64,000 nucleotides of DNA, from the NCBI RefSeq assembly GCF_003255815.1, contig NC_037670.1, positions 63,442,031 through 63,506,030 on the forward strand. Reading direction: 5' to 3'. Numbering within the stretch: the stretch's first letter is position 1; every line of letters starts with the position of its first letter. Source of the stretch: Theropithecus gelada. Its lineage: Eukaryota; Chordata; Mammalia; Primates; Cercopithecidae. Under the pieces are notes generated by a model. The model saw only the letters and a list, made by a program, of their open reading frames with translations, ran no database searches and was not told the DNA's origin. Positions 48,055 through 59,205 of this stretch are shown piece after piece. The position numbers were made by a program, and so were the translations under genes.

Positions 48055-49100
48055 CTCAAGTTGCGTTTCTGAGCCAGGGCATCCGGAGCCGCCCCGGGGA
48101 CCGCGCCCTTCCTAAAATAATCGTGGGGCCTTGGGGCCGGGCTGGCTCCACCTCAGCGCACTTTCCTCAGCCAGCGGGTACTGGGCCGCCAGCCAGGAGG
48201 GGCAGTGCCTCGCGCGGCCCAGGCCTGTGCTTAACAGTGAGAACAACAGCGAACACGTGGGATATCTACAATGAACAGAGATTTTCACCAGAAAATGCAG
48301 CAGGTGTATCCACTAGCAAAATGCTAAATTAAAAACTTATTAGAGTAAAAATATAGGTTTGATATGAACACCTTTTTCATAGAATCTCCTTGCCTGAGGC
48401 TGGCCGGACTAACCACCGGAGAACATAGTTTAAAAAACCTCTTGCAGATGGAGAGGGCAGTTCCTGGGTGCCAGTCACGCAGTTCGGTCCTCAGGGCTGC
48501 TAAGTGCTCATTTATATTTCTAGTTCATTTATATTTCTTAGGGTCTCTCCATCAAGTGTCAAGTAAGCTCAGTTCCGCGTCCCTAGGGCACGTTGGTCCC
48601 GTCCCCTAGGACCTGGCTTCTCTAACCCCACACCTCTCCCGAAGGGGCTGCAGGAGTGGCATGAGGAGCTAGCTGCCAGTCGTTTCTCTTACTCTCCCAC
48701 TGCCAGAGTTTCCCTGGACTTAGACGGGCGTTGAGCTACACAGAAACCCACCCCTGTGGCCATTTGCGAGATCGGCTTGCTCCCGGTGTCGGCAACGACC
48801 AGCATTCGGCTGGGGAGTGCTCTGGTCTCAGCGGTACAGAGCCCTGCACCTCCCCAGCTGGCTCTGGTCCTGTTTGCCAGCCTCTAAAATGGGCAGGGAA
48901 CCTCAATGCCTCAGTCGTGTTTTGTGGCTGGAGTGGAAGCACAAACAGGAGCAATAGCGTTGCGCCTGCCCCCCGTGGGAAACGTGCTGCGGTCGCTGCT
49001 GCTATTACAATTACTGCTCATGCCAACACTGCCACCGCCCTAGCAATAAACACAAAAAGTGACTGGCACACAGCCAGTGCTCTGACGGCGGGTGCTTTTT
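48055..49100. promoter_or_regulatory. CpG-rich patch, candidate small CpG island or promoter
   Basis: The only clearly CpG-rich block in the window. 48061-48240 is about two-thirds G+C and holds 14 CpG by eye (for example ggaccgcgccc and cctcgcgcggccc), and CpGs continue more thinly to about 49100. The sequence looks single-copy. A donor-like cgg/gtaaggg lies just upstream at 47934. Frames of 69-143 codons cross it on the plus strand and 72 on the minus strand, but none has a known motif. I infer a possible promoter or first exon of an unannotated, perhaps noncoding, transcript; a decayed GC-rich insert is the alternative. Confidence 0.45.
48508..48557 (+). repeat. Tandem and dispersed copy of a segment from 1.16 kb upstream
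   Basis: 48525-48557 (tcatttatatttcttagggt...) matches 47362-47394 in 32 of 33 positions. A partial copy (ctcatttatatttcta, 48508-48523) precedes it. Flanks do not match. Confidence 0.92.
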
Positions 49101-49118
49101 GTTGTTGTTGTTGTTGTT
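49098..49118 (+). repeat. (GTT)n microsatellite
   Basis: About seven GTT units, directly following the CpG-rich patch. Confidence 0.95.
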
Positions 49119-50407
49119 ATATAAAGATACTAACAGTAAGTTCCTTAAACTCAGAATTTTGAGAATAGTTTTAATAGTTTTAGCCCATACCCAATTTATG
49201 ACAAAATTATATGAAATGGGGAAAATGTACAAGTAGGCTACAAATATTGTATTTCTTAGAAAATTATGTATTGCATTAACTCAAAATAATTACAGGACTT
49301 GAAAGTCTGAATATTTTGGAAAGGCAGATCCCCTAGGAAAACTGACCAAGTTTGAGAGTTAGGAGAATGACATATGATCAGAAAATAATTGCTGTAGCAT
49401 CAGGTCCCATGGGATATCATAGGTGATATTGTTTTTTGATCTTTATCATAATAAGCAATTAAGACCATTGAACATTATCATTAGAGATTGAGATGACATC
49501 TTTAGTATATGTGTAGAAAGGAATTAAGGGTGAATAAAGCTAATATATGAGACTTTTGGAGGCTCTTAGATTGTTCCAGGAGAGGAGAGAGATCACAATA
49601 GCTTTGACCAGGATACTGATAGATGGATGGAAAAAAAGAAAGAGGTTTGTTAGAAATAATATACCAGAACCTAATGATAGATTATAATTGAAAGATGAGG
49701 TAGAGAGTGGTGTCAAAACTAGTTCCAGCTTTCTGAATTGCATAAAATGATGGATGGTGGCGACATTAATCAAGATAGAACACATTGGAAGATTTTTTTT
49801 TTCTTTTCAGGGAAAAGGTCATAAGTTTGATCATGAATCTAGATCATGAAGAGTCATCTAGCTTGGCAATATATCTTGATAAGTCTGCTGTGTAAATGTT
49901 GTAGTTAAAGTCATGAGCATAGATGAGAAGTTTCAGGGAGAGAGAATATAAAGGAAAACTGTGAAAAACCAGTGGCAATTAGAATCCTTCCTACCTCAAT
50001 TTATCAGACAAACCCATTCTACCAAAAGAAATAGGTACAGTCTATTATTAAGAATGACTACAATAAAGTATTCTTTATGAGAAATTAGAAAAATGACAAA
50101 CAGAAGGCAAGTAATTCTTTTTTTTGACTCCTCTTCCCTTGAGTTCCAAAATTCTTGCCTGTTTTCAAACAATCCAAATAGTCCTATCATGTGTAGAAGG
50201 TGTCGCTTACGACTTCTGCAAGTTTCAAAACCACTCTGAGAACAGGTGCAGAGAGGCTTCAGAATTTCCACCCTCTTCATGACACGGAACTTCTGGACTC
50301 TACACCTGGCGCTTACTGGAGCTGTTGGTATGGGGAACCAAAAATTGGTACAGAGAAATGGAGCATATTCTCTATCTCATTCTTTCTCTTCTTTCCTCCT
50401 GTTGTAG
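49119..50407. other. Mostly unassigned stretch
   Basis: 49500-49990 may be part of a very old interspersed repeat (words like ggatactgatagatggatgg, gagtggtgtcaaaactagtt, aaagtcatgagcatagatga) of the same general type as 54130-54930, but I cannot name it. 50000-50407 shows nothing I recognise except a long pyrimidine tract before the candidate exon. Confidence 0.4.
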
Positions 50408-50453
50408 CACACAGTTCTATTCTTCTCTTTGGAAGATTGCTAAAAATGTTGAG
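50408..50453 (+). other. Candidate internal exon 1
   Basis: A 40-base pyrimidine-rich tract (50366-50404) ends in gttgtag, a strong acceptor with AG at 50406-50407. It is followed by 46 bases ending in gag and the donor gtaagc at 50454. If spliced to the second candidate exon, one frame stays open across the joint (reads KMLRRRLPDD over the junction) and stops at the tag of actttagag near 50614. No upstream start is assigned. Could be part of a noncoding RNA; could be chance. Confidence 0.4.
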
Positions 50454-50533
50454 GTAAGCAATCAGAAAAGTGGAGGGGGTAAAAACTTGACTCCATCCTT
50501 CCTCTCTTGCTCCCTTCACATCTTCTCTTGCAG

Positions 50534-50644
50534 AAGAAGGTTGCCAGATGACAGAACAGAAGCTCCAGAGTCACCATGCATGGCCCACCAAGGTTGGAAA
50601 TTGATGATACTTTAGAGATTAAACTTATTTTATGTGGGTATCAA
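50534..50644 (+). other. Candidate internal exon 2
   Basis: The acceptor is a pyrimidine tract (50491-50530) plus gcag ending at 50533; 111 bases follow, ending in tcaa before GTAAGT (50645-50650), a near-ideal donor. The intron between the two candidate exons would be 80 bases, short but within the known range. The sequence is not a repeat that I recognise. The conserved frame ends inside this exon. Confidence 0.4.
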
Positions 50645-52027
50645 GTAAGTACAGCTGATGCAGATGGCACACAGGAGTAGAAAGTCTAGAGTCTAATTGC
50701 CTGAATTTAATAAACAAGATAAAACATTGTGACAGCATTCAGATGAGGTCATGAATCTACCACAAACCAACAAAGAAGCATCAGTGGATCTGAAAACAGC
50801 ATGAAATATCTCAGGTGTCTAGAACCCTACATGAAACAGTGAACTCAAGAAATAAGTGGTGGATAAATGAAAGAATTAGTAAATGAACAATGGAAGATGC
50901 ACCTCATTTCTGTTAATAGGAAAATTGGTTGGATTGGGGTAGGAAAAACATGAAAGATGAAAGACCAGTTTGAACTCTTTCTTTCATATTGTCTATATTT
51001 CCCCAGAAATCTAAATTCTATTCCTAGCCATTAGAAAAACAGAACAATCTGTCATTGATATACAGACATAAAAAGCTTAATAATGACATGGTTTTCAAAC
51101 ATCATAAAACCCTGACAAGTATTGAGGATTAATGTCAGAGGGTAATGTCTTCCCAGCCATATACTTTGTATATTCCAGTTAGAATTCCTTATTTTTAAAA
51201 AACCATACTCACTTTCTTACACCAGGCTTAGGAGACAGGTCTTCCACCTCCCCAGTTCTTGTCACTGGCCCCACACAAAAGAGATCTAAGAACCTTTAAA
51301 CTTTAGATCCTAATAATAGAGATATAAAACTAAAACATTAACCATAGTTCTAGTAAAAAAAAATATGCTTTTTTTTGGTTGTTTTAAACATTTCATTGAT
51401 TTTGAGGAATACATAGCACCAGATTCTGGTTGAGTATTTAAATATTCAAAGGCTTTATAATGGTGTGACATTTAACAAGTGAATATAATAGCATTTAGTT
51501 TAAAACTACTGCTCTCCAGAAAAACAAGGGAAATGTCCTTGAAACAACTTACTGAAGACTCAATGATAAAAGAAGATTGTGTCATATTATCCTTTTAATG
51601 TTTAGTTATAGCCACTTATCTAGACAATATATTGTCATTTTGCTAAAAAGAATGTTTTCATTTCTAGTGCTTGAACATTTTGAGAGAAAACTTTGTTGAC
51701 ATTCCTAAGCAAATATGTTGAGGTTAAGAGAAAAGTAGAAAAAAAATGTTATCTTAGAATTGGGAGAGATTGGAGCCGGGAATTGGAAATACTGCTTTGC
51801 TTTGCCTTCTGCTAGTTTTCCAGAACTTTGCCCCAATTCCTGTTAACTAACAGAAAGCAGGGAACTTGAACAAGCAACCATGACCTAAAACATGGGGTGC
51901 TTCCTTTTCTTCATAAGAAATTTGGAAAAGGGTATTAGAAAAGGCTGGAGTAGGAACAGGCAGCTCTGCAGGGCTGTCATTTTTAAATGAAAGGATAAAA
52001 TGCTTATATTCTTTATTTGGAAACTGA
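50645..52027. other. Unassigned low-repeat stretch
   Basis: About 1.4 kb with no recognised repeat, RNA or motif-bearing frame. If the candidate exons are real, this is intron downstream of exon 2. Confidence 0.45.
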
Positions 52028-52197
52028 ATATATATACACACACACATATATACACATATATACACACATATATACACACATATGTACACATATACGTACA
52101 AATATGTACATATGTATGTATATGTATATCTATGTATGTATGTATATATGTATATGTACATATGTGTATATATATGTGTGTATATATATACACACAT
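52028..52197. repeat. Palindromic (TA)(CA)/(TG) microsatellite
   Basis: The left half is tatatacacacaca-rich and the right half tatgtgtgtatata-rich, so the two halves are roughly complementary around 52100-52110. As single strands they could form a long imperfect hairpin. The 66-122 codon frames across it, all Tyr/Ile/Thr/His runs, are low-complexity artefacts. Confidence 0.93.
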
Positions 52198-52290
52198 TTG
52201 ATTTTCTCCTAACATAATTGCATTAGATGAAAATTTCTGCTAGGTAATTATGATGTGAATTTAGGACTTATTTTTCATTCTTTATGCCTC

Positions 52291-52365
52291 AGAGTACCGT
52301 GTTTAACACATAGAATATATGTAATTAGAGTCTCTCACTGTATAGGAAAACTTTTAATGCTTGTT
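52291..52365 (+). repeat. Dispersed direct repeat, copy 1
   Basis: Aligns without gaps to 53601-53675 (64 of 75 positions), with a central identical 20-mer gtaattagagtctctcactg. Flanking sequence does not match. Confidence 0.92.
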
Positions 52366-53600
52366 GCTCCATTAAATTCACAGACATAGTAATAAACAGA
52401 CATTGTAAGCCATGATTTGTATATATAGAAACTAAAGTGCAGAGATGTACCAGATATACCCAAGGCTACACACCCATTAAAAAGAAACACATCCCCTTCA
52501 TCCCCCCACCCCATGCCAAAGCCTGGGCAAGATTGTGAATATGTATGAAGGTTAAAGTCCATCGCAGTCCTGATCCTGTAGGTCATTCTTACTGGCTCAC
52601 ATAATGAGTCCAACTAGTGGAATTTGCTTATGCCTCTGAATAGGATGGTAAAATGGAACGTAGGATTGGCTTAGTCCCCCGAGGCAAGAAGAGCTGCAGG
52701 TACCCTCACATCACCAAATATGACTGATGCAATACGTGCAAAGACAATGGTCAAAAAAGAGTTTTGAAACCCATAATCTCATGCCCTCTGCAGGGATCAA
52801 AATCTTGAAACTGAAGTTAGCAGAAGGGAGATTTCTTTGGTAAAATTTGCCAGTGTGCTGTGAGACCCATGTTTCTATCACCTCAACGTTCTGAGAAGGA
52901 TTCCAAGGACACTGTTTGAAGAAAAGTAAACATATTTGCTGTATTTCAAAGTAGACAGGTGTCAGACTTATGCCTGAAAAATATGCACAGACAAAAGGCT
53001 GATTGAAGGGGCCACTGCATTCTTATCTGAGAGTCACCAGAAAAATCATATCCAAATTTCACCCAGGGAGCAAGGAAGACCTAGCCCTAAGATTGGGTCT
53101 GATTAGGCAGTGTAGAGAAAGAGTAAGATTAATCCATGATTGTGTTTGTCAAGCTATTGGTGCATTGCCTTTACTTTCCTTTATTCTCCCTGACCTTATC
53201 TTATGCTTCATTGAATAAAGATATTAAATTAAGGATTATATCCTTTAAATTAAAGGATAATCAGAGTGCTATATCTTATTAGTGATGTAGATTCAGAGAT
53301 TGCAAATACCCTACATTTGTGCTAGTCTAGTAGGATAACATGTCACATGTACATACTCACTGTTGCTCATTGTTCCTTTATCTTTCTTCTAGTGCTTTCC
53401 ATTTCTTTGGTTTCTGAGCTGATGGGTAAAAATAAATCTGGACCCCCTTTCATTACACAACATGCGCTCTCTCTAGACTTTAGAAACACAAAAAGGGAAC
53501 CATCCTGAGGCAGGTAGTTTACATCTACTTAACCTTGACAAATAGCATTTCTACAGGTTCTGCTCTGCCTGGTTCATCTGAGTCTCTAGAGGTAGTAATC

Positions 53601-53675
53601 ATAGTACTGTGATTAACACACAGAATACATGTAATTAGAGTCTCTCACTGTAGAGGAATATTGCTAATGCTTCTT
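53601..53675 (+). repeat. Dispersed direct repeat, copy 2
   Basis: Partner of 52291-52365 at a constant offset of 1310 bases. The unit is not a repeat family I know. Confidence 0.92.
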
Positions 53676-54129
53676 AATCTGGGGTTGGGACCAAAGCTTA
53701 GATATAATGATATTTGTGTTTATCTCCCTCTCCCTTCCATTTTGAAGGGACAGAAGTAGGATAGGATTAAATATTGGGGATTTGGGCTTAATATCTATCT
53801 GTGTTTCAGAGAATGTATTGATAATATATTCCATTTATTATCTAATTATATTTTAAACCTTTCTACCGTGACTTACATATGCAAAGTTGGAAGAATTTGG
53901 TTTTGGTATTAGTTCATGATAATAATTCTGAAAGCCTATTATTTGGACAACACTGTCATTTGGTACGTATTATACAATCTCATGTTGTAAACTGAGTAAA
54001 ATTCATGATGGAAAATACAATTGAGATTATTTTTTTACCTTAATATCAGTGTTCTCTTTGGGCAGACATTTTAAAAATAATTTAATACATTGATCCATTT
54101 CACAATTTTAGGACATAAGGTCAGTGAGC

Positions 54130-54930
54130 ATTAAAGAAGCATGTGTGAAGATGGGCTAGTCCATCTAACTGATACTTAATGGATAGAAGAAGCAACATCA
54201 ATGATTGGGGAAGCAGTTTCATAAAGGCCTGGACACTTACGTCTAGCATCTTTAAGGAAAAGCAAAGAGGCTAATTTGGCTGTAAAGCAATGGAGAGGGA
54301 AGTGGGAGATATGACAAAGAGGTAGCAAGGAAGAGATTGTGCCAATCTTTGTAAACCTCTGCAAGATGTGAAAAGGAGATTCAATGCCAGGTGTTAACTG
54401 ACTCCAACTCATATTTTAGCGGGATCATATCCACGATGCTGAGAATAAATGGGAAGGAACATGAGAAAAACAGGGATACCAAACCATTGCAGTCATTTAG
54501 GCAAGAAATTGCGGTGACTTGGACCAGGGTGTAAACACTGGAGAAGGAAATAGGTGGAAATATGAATATATTTTGAAAGTACAGCCAACACTATTTCCTG
54601 AGCAGATGGAGTCAAGTGCAAGTGAGAAAAAGACGAGTCAATAATGACTCCATGATTTTTGCCATGATGAATGGAAGGATGAAGTAGACATCAGCTGTAA
54701 TGGGAGTGGCTACAAGTAAAGTATGTTTAGGATTAAATTCCAGGATTTAATCTAAAGATTAAATCTTTAGAATCTTTAGAAATACTCATTTTGAGATGTC
54801 TATTTGATACCCAATGGAAATTGAGTAATTAGGTAGATATGTGAATCTGGGATCAGGAAAAATCACATATGCTCTAGAGATAGAGAGTTATCCACATAGA
54901 TAGTATTAATTAATTATTTCGACTTTAATT
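54130..54930. mobile_element. Ancient interspersed repeat, family not assigned
   Basis: The series gcggtgacttggaccagggt, tatattttgaaagtacagcc, gagtcaataatgactccatg, tcattttgagatgtctattt and gaaaaatcacatatgctcta follows the order of a very common old mammalian repeat that I recognise by pattern but cannot name with confidence (L2-like or an old LTR-type). Not coding. Confidence 0.5.
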
Positions 54931-55702
54931 AAAATTTCTGAAAGTTGTTTAATTGTACATGTATATCATAAGCAGTTTCCAAACTGAAAAGTCGTATTTA
55001 TAATAACAGTCAGAATATCATCAGAATCCAGAATATCATCAGAACCTACACATCATGTGCCTCTCAGTCCCACGACCCTCCACAAAATAAACGCTGGCCC
55101 AGCTTTTAACAGCACATATGAATTTCCTTTGTTTTGTACTTACCATACAAAATTCATTCTTTTGTGTCTGGCTGCTCTTGTTCATCATCATATTTGTTGT
55201 ATTTAAGCATGTTGTTGTAGCTGTAACTCATTCATTCTCAATAGTAGTCTATTGTAATATTATAACACAATTGGTGTTTCCGTTTTATTTTTGTTGGGTA
55301 CTTGGGTGTTTTACAACTGTCTTGTTAGGTTGCATGTTTCTAGAAAGTCACCCATTTTTCTAGATTATCTAGTTCATTGCTGTATAGTTATTTACAGTTT
55401 GTCTCTTATAATCCTATTTATATCTGCAGCATCGGTGACTATGTCTTCTTTTTCATTTCTGGTTTTTGTTGTGTATACATTCTCTGTTTTTTCTCTAGTT
55501 CATCTACTAGATGCTTGTCAAATTTGTTGATCTTTTTAAAAAAACACTCAATTTTTCTGTTGTTTTTCTATTCCTTATTATTCTGCCCTAATCTTTATCT
55601 TCTTCTCGTTGCTGACTTTTGGGTTAATTTATTCTTTTTCTAGTTTCTTGAAATTTAAAAGTGTTTTTTTTGAGATCGTTCTTCATTTTTAAAGTAGGTG
55701 TT

Positions 55703-56006
55703 GCCGGGGATGGTGGCTCACCCCTGTAATCCCAGCACTTTGGGAGGCTGAGGCTGGTGGATCACAAGGTCAGGAGATCAAGGCCATCCTGGCTAACATG
55801 GTGAAACCCTGTCTCTACTAAAAATACAAAAAATTAGCCGGGCGTGGTAGTGGGCACCTGTAGTCCGAGCTACTGGGGAGGCTGAGGCAGGAGAATGGCG
55901 TGAACCTGGGAGGTGGAGCTTGCAGTGAGCCAAGATTGTGCCACTGCATTCCAGCCTGGGTGGCAGAGCGAAACTCCATCTCAGAAAAAAATTAAAAAAT
56001 AAAAAA
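55703..56006 (+). mobile_element. AluY, sense
   Basis: Y-type features (ggatcacaaggtcaggagat, gagaatggcgtgaacctggg). The target duplication taaagtaggtgtt is perfect: 55690-55702 and 56007-56019. Moderately young. Confidence 0.96.
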
Positions 56007-56099
56007 TAAAGTAGGTGTTTACCTCTATAAATTCCCCTCTTATAAGTTTTTTTGGTGCATTGGTTTTGGTATGTTGTGTTTTAATTTTCATTTGTCTCA

Positions 56100-56830
56100 G
56101 GATATTTTCTAAGTTTCCTTGTGATTTATTATTTTACCCATTGTTCTTGTTTAAGAATATCTTGTTCAATTTCTGTATATTTGTGAATTTTACCGTTTTT
56201 CTTTTTCTTTTGATTCCTTTGCTACTGACTCCTTTGTGGTCTATGAAGACTCTTGGTATAATTTTGATCTTCTTAAATTTGTTAAGACATTTTTGTGGCC
56301 TCACATATAACATATCCTGGAGAATGTTGAATGTGTACTTGAGAGGAATGTGCCATTTTGGTGTTATTAAGTGGAGTATTCTGTATATGTCTGTTAGTTG
56401 CAATTGGTCTATGGTGTTGTTCAAGTCTTCTGTTTCCTCATTGATTGTCATAGTTTTTCTATTCATTATTTATTTATTTTTTCAAAGAAACATGAGAAAC
56501 TTTATTACTACCTATGTAGCCTTTTGATCCCAGTAATAGACCCACACCCTGCCAAGTGGTATTGGGATCTCTTACTGTTATTGTTTTATTGTCTATTCGT
56601 TTCTTAAATTCTGTCCATGTTTGCTTCATATATTTGGATGCTCTGATGTTAGGTGCATATATATTTATCATTGTGATATCTTCTTGATAAAGTGATCCTT
56701 TTGGCATTATATAATGTTGTTCGTTGTCTCTTGGAATTATTTTTGACTTACTTGCATTTTTGTCTGATATAAGCATGGCCACCTCTATTTTGTTTCCCAT
56801 TTGCATGGAATATCTTATTCTGTCCTTTCA
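56100..56830 (-). pseudogene. L1M ORF2 endonuclease remnant
   Basis: Minus-strand frames at 56474-56806 and 56134-56466 read the NIYAPNIRASKYMKQ block, then RDPNTTWQG where GDFNTPL is expected (the aspartate is kept, the rest changed), and DLNNTIDQLQLTDIYRILH and CLNKFKKIKIIP farther on. A frameshift and a T-rich insertion near 56470 separate the two frames. Nonfunctional; RT is not attached in this copy. Confidence 0.8.
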
Positions 56831-57259
56831 CTTTTAGCCTATAACCTCTGAGTGTCCTTATATAAAATGTGCTTCTTCTAGATCATTTCTAGTTGGATCT
56901 TAGTTGTCGTTGTTGTTCTTTTTTCACTTACCCACTCTATGTCTTCTGATTGGGTAGTTTAATCCATTTATACTTCATACTGATTACTGATAGGGAAAGG
57001 CTTACTGTTGCCATTTTGTTGATTTTTTTGTGTATGTCTTGTAGTTATTTTGTTCTTCTTTTGCTGCCTTCCTTTGTATTTTGTTGATTTTTTTGTAGTG
57101 ATTTGCTTTGATTTATTTTCTCAGCTTCTTTTGTGTGTCTTCTGTAGGTATTTTCTTTGGAGTTACCATGAGGGTTACATAGAAGATCTTAGAGTTACAA
57201 AAATCTATTTTAAATTGATAACAACTAAACATCAATTGCATACAAAAACTCTACTCCAT

Positions 57260-57323
57260 GCTTGCAGTGAGCTGAGATCCGGCCACTGTACTCCAGCCTG
57301 GGCGGCAGAGCAAGACTCCGTCT

Positions 57324-57366
<43 letters not shown>
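57260..57366 (+). mobile_element. 5'-truncated young AluY with long poly(A)
   Basis: Only the last 65 bases of Alu (gcttgcagtgagctgagatc ... ctccgtctc), then a pure A-run of 46 bases (57325-57370, of which the last four also count in the target duplication). Perfect 16-bp target duplication aaaaactctactccat: 57244-57259 and 57367-57382. The base pattern gatccggccactg fits Old World monkey AluY lineages. Pure tail, intact CpGs and perfect duplication point to a recent insertion. Confidence 0.96.
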
Positions 57367-57375
<9 letters not shown>

Positions 57376-57699
57376 ACTCCATTTGTATCTTCCCCTCCAT
57401 TTTATATTGGTGTTATAAATTCTACCTTTTTCTATTTTGTATCCATTAACTAGTTTTATATAGTGATTTTTATGCTTTTGTCTTTTAAATTTTACACTAG
57501 AATAATGTGATGTATATGCCACCATTAGAGCATTACATATGCCTATATTTGTCTATGTATTTCCATTTCCAATGTATTTCCATTTCCAGAGAGCTTTATT
57601 CTTTTATGTTTTTGTATTGCAGTCTATTAATAAATATAAAAATACAAATTTAATAAAAATAAAAAATGTTCTTTTATTTCCACTTGAAGGGCTTTTTTT

Positions 57700-58550
57700 T
57701 TTTTTTTTAGCATTTCTTATGAGGTCAGGTCTAGTAGTGATGAAGTCCTCAGCTTTTAAAGCTTTTTTCTGAGAAAGTAATTATGTTGCATTCATTTTTG
57801 AGGACAGCTTTGATGGATATACTGCTATTGGTTGGCAGGTAGTTTCAGTATTTTAAATATATGCTCCCATATCCTTATGGCATAAAATGTTTCTACTGAG
57901 AAATCTTCTGATAATCTTAGGAAAGCTCCCTTGTATGTAGTGTATTGCTTTTCTCTCGCTGTTTCAAAATCCTCTCTATCTTTAATTTTGACAGTTTGTT
58001 TTAATGTGTTTCAGTGTGGACCTGTTTTAGTCCATCCTTGTTGGAGCATTTGAATTCCTTAAAATTGAATTTTCATTTCCTTCCTCATATTTGTGAGGAT
58101 TTTGGCCATTAGTTCTTCAAATAAACTCTCTGTTCTATTCTCTCTCTCTCTCTCTTTTCCTTCTTGTATTTCTATAATTCATGACTTGGTATGCTTGATG
58201 GTGTCCCGTAAGTCCTTTAGGCCTTCTTTGCTTCCCTCATTCCTTTTACTTTTTTCTTCCCTGACTTGATAATCTCGAATGACTTGTTTTCAAGTTCACT
58301 GATTCTTTCTTCTCCATAATCAAGTCTGCTGTTAAACCACTCTACTGAATTTTTCAGTTCAGTTATTGTGTTCACCATGTCTAGAATTCTTTACTTTTTT
58401 AATACCTTCTATAATACCTCTTTGTTGGTGTTTTCGTTTTGTTGACTACTTTTTTGTTTCCTGAGCTCAACAAATTTTGAATTCTTTTTTGAGTAATTTA
58501 TATACCTCCTTTACGTTAGGATCAGTTTCCGAAGGTTTATCTTAATCCAT
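57700..58550 (-). pseudogene. L1M ORF1 remnant
   Basis: The minus strand shows ORF1 C-terminal words (complement of ggtctagtagtgatgaagtcctc near 57727) and the coiled-coil/linker part near 58270-58390 (complement of ttttcaagttcactgattct). No frame longer than about 75 codons. A (TC)n tract at 58138-58154 and a T-run at 57692-57708 interrupt it. Confidence 0.65.
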
Positions 58551-59205
58551 TGTTTAACTCGTATTGCCCCATTTCTTCGTATTCCTTCTTAGTTTTTTTT
58601 CTGCGATTTGACTATTTCATTATGGATGCTTGTGTCTTTGAAATTGTCTGGGATACTACAACTCTTAATTGATTTCTAGAGTTCTCATTAAGACTTCGTG
58701 GACCAGACATGGTAGTTAAATCAATGTCTCTGTCTGAGAATGAGGTTTTGCGTTTCCTGTTCTGCAATTTGCTAAGATCATTTTCTTGTAAATATTTTCT
58801 AACAGATTAAGAAGGCTTCAATTTATTTCTAGTTTTCTAAATTTCATTTCTAGTTCCTTAATTTTATCAAATGCTTTATTTTGTGTCTGTGAGTATAATG
58901 GTATTTTGCCTTTATCTTTTTAATATGATGAACTACATTGACTTTTTAATATTAAACCAACTGTAGAATAAATACAACTTAATCATGAGGTATTTATAGT
59001 TGTATATATTGCCAAACTAAATTTGCTAAAATTTTATTTATTAATTTCACATCTATATTAATGGGAGGTATTTTCTGATCTTTCTCATAATTTCCTTATC
59101 CAGATTTGATATCAATTTATGCTAACATTATAAAGCCTATTGGGTTTTCTCTGCTTTTACTCTTTTTATAAATTAAGCATATTATTTTTATAATTTAAAA
59201 ATATT

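Larger units (their letters stand above)
52198..54129. other. Mostly unassigned, with a pair of 75-bp direct repeats
   Basis: 52405-52475 resembles a MIR core (atagaaactaaagtgcagag, tacccaaggctacacaccca). 52291-52365 and 53601-53675 are 85 percent identical, see findings. The rest, including 52620-53230, is not recognised; frames of 70-90 codons carry no motif. Confidence 0.5.
55100..59165 (-). mobile_element. Stack of old L1M pieces, antisense
   Basis: Three parts. 55100-55335 is a 3' end piece (tttgtgtctggctgctcttg, agctgtaactcattcattct). 55340-58740 runs from the endonuclease/linker part of ORF2 through the ORF1-ORF2 junction and ORF1 to a 5' UTR piece (gaccagacatggtagttaaa). 58750-59165 is ORF2 RT-region sequence again (atcaaatgctttattttgtg, aatatgatgaactacattga), so it belongs to another copy. 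Alus are inserted at 55703 and 57260. Confidence 0.8.

Noticed and set aside
51847..52217. Open frames of 66-122 codons on both strands near 52 kb
   Set aside because: They run through the TA/CA/TG microsatellite and translate to Tyr-Ile-Thr-His-Val-Cys runs; low-complexity artefacts.
56015..56527. Plus-strand frame of 170 codons rich in Phe/Leu/Ile, looking like a membrane protein
   Set aside because: Complement of A-rich L1 ORF2 endonuclease sequence; poly-hydrophobic frames are the normal antisense reading of L1.
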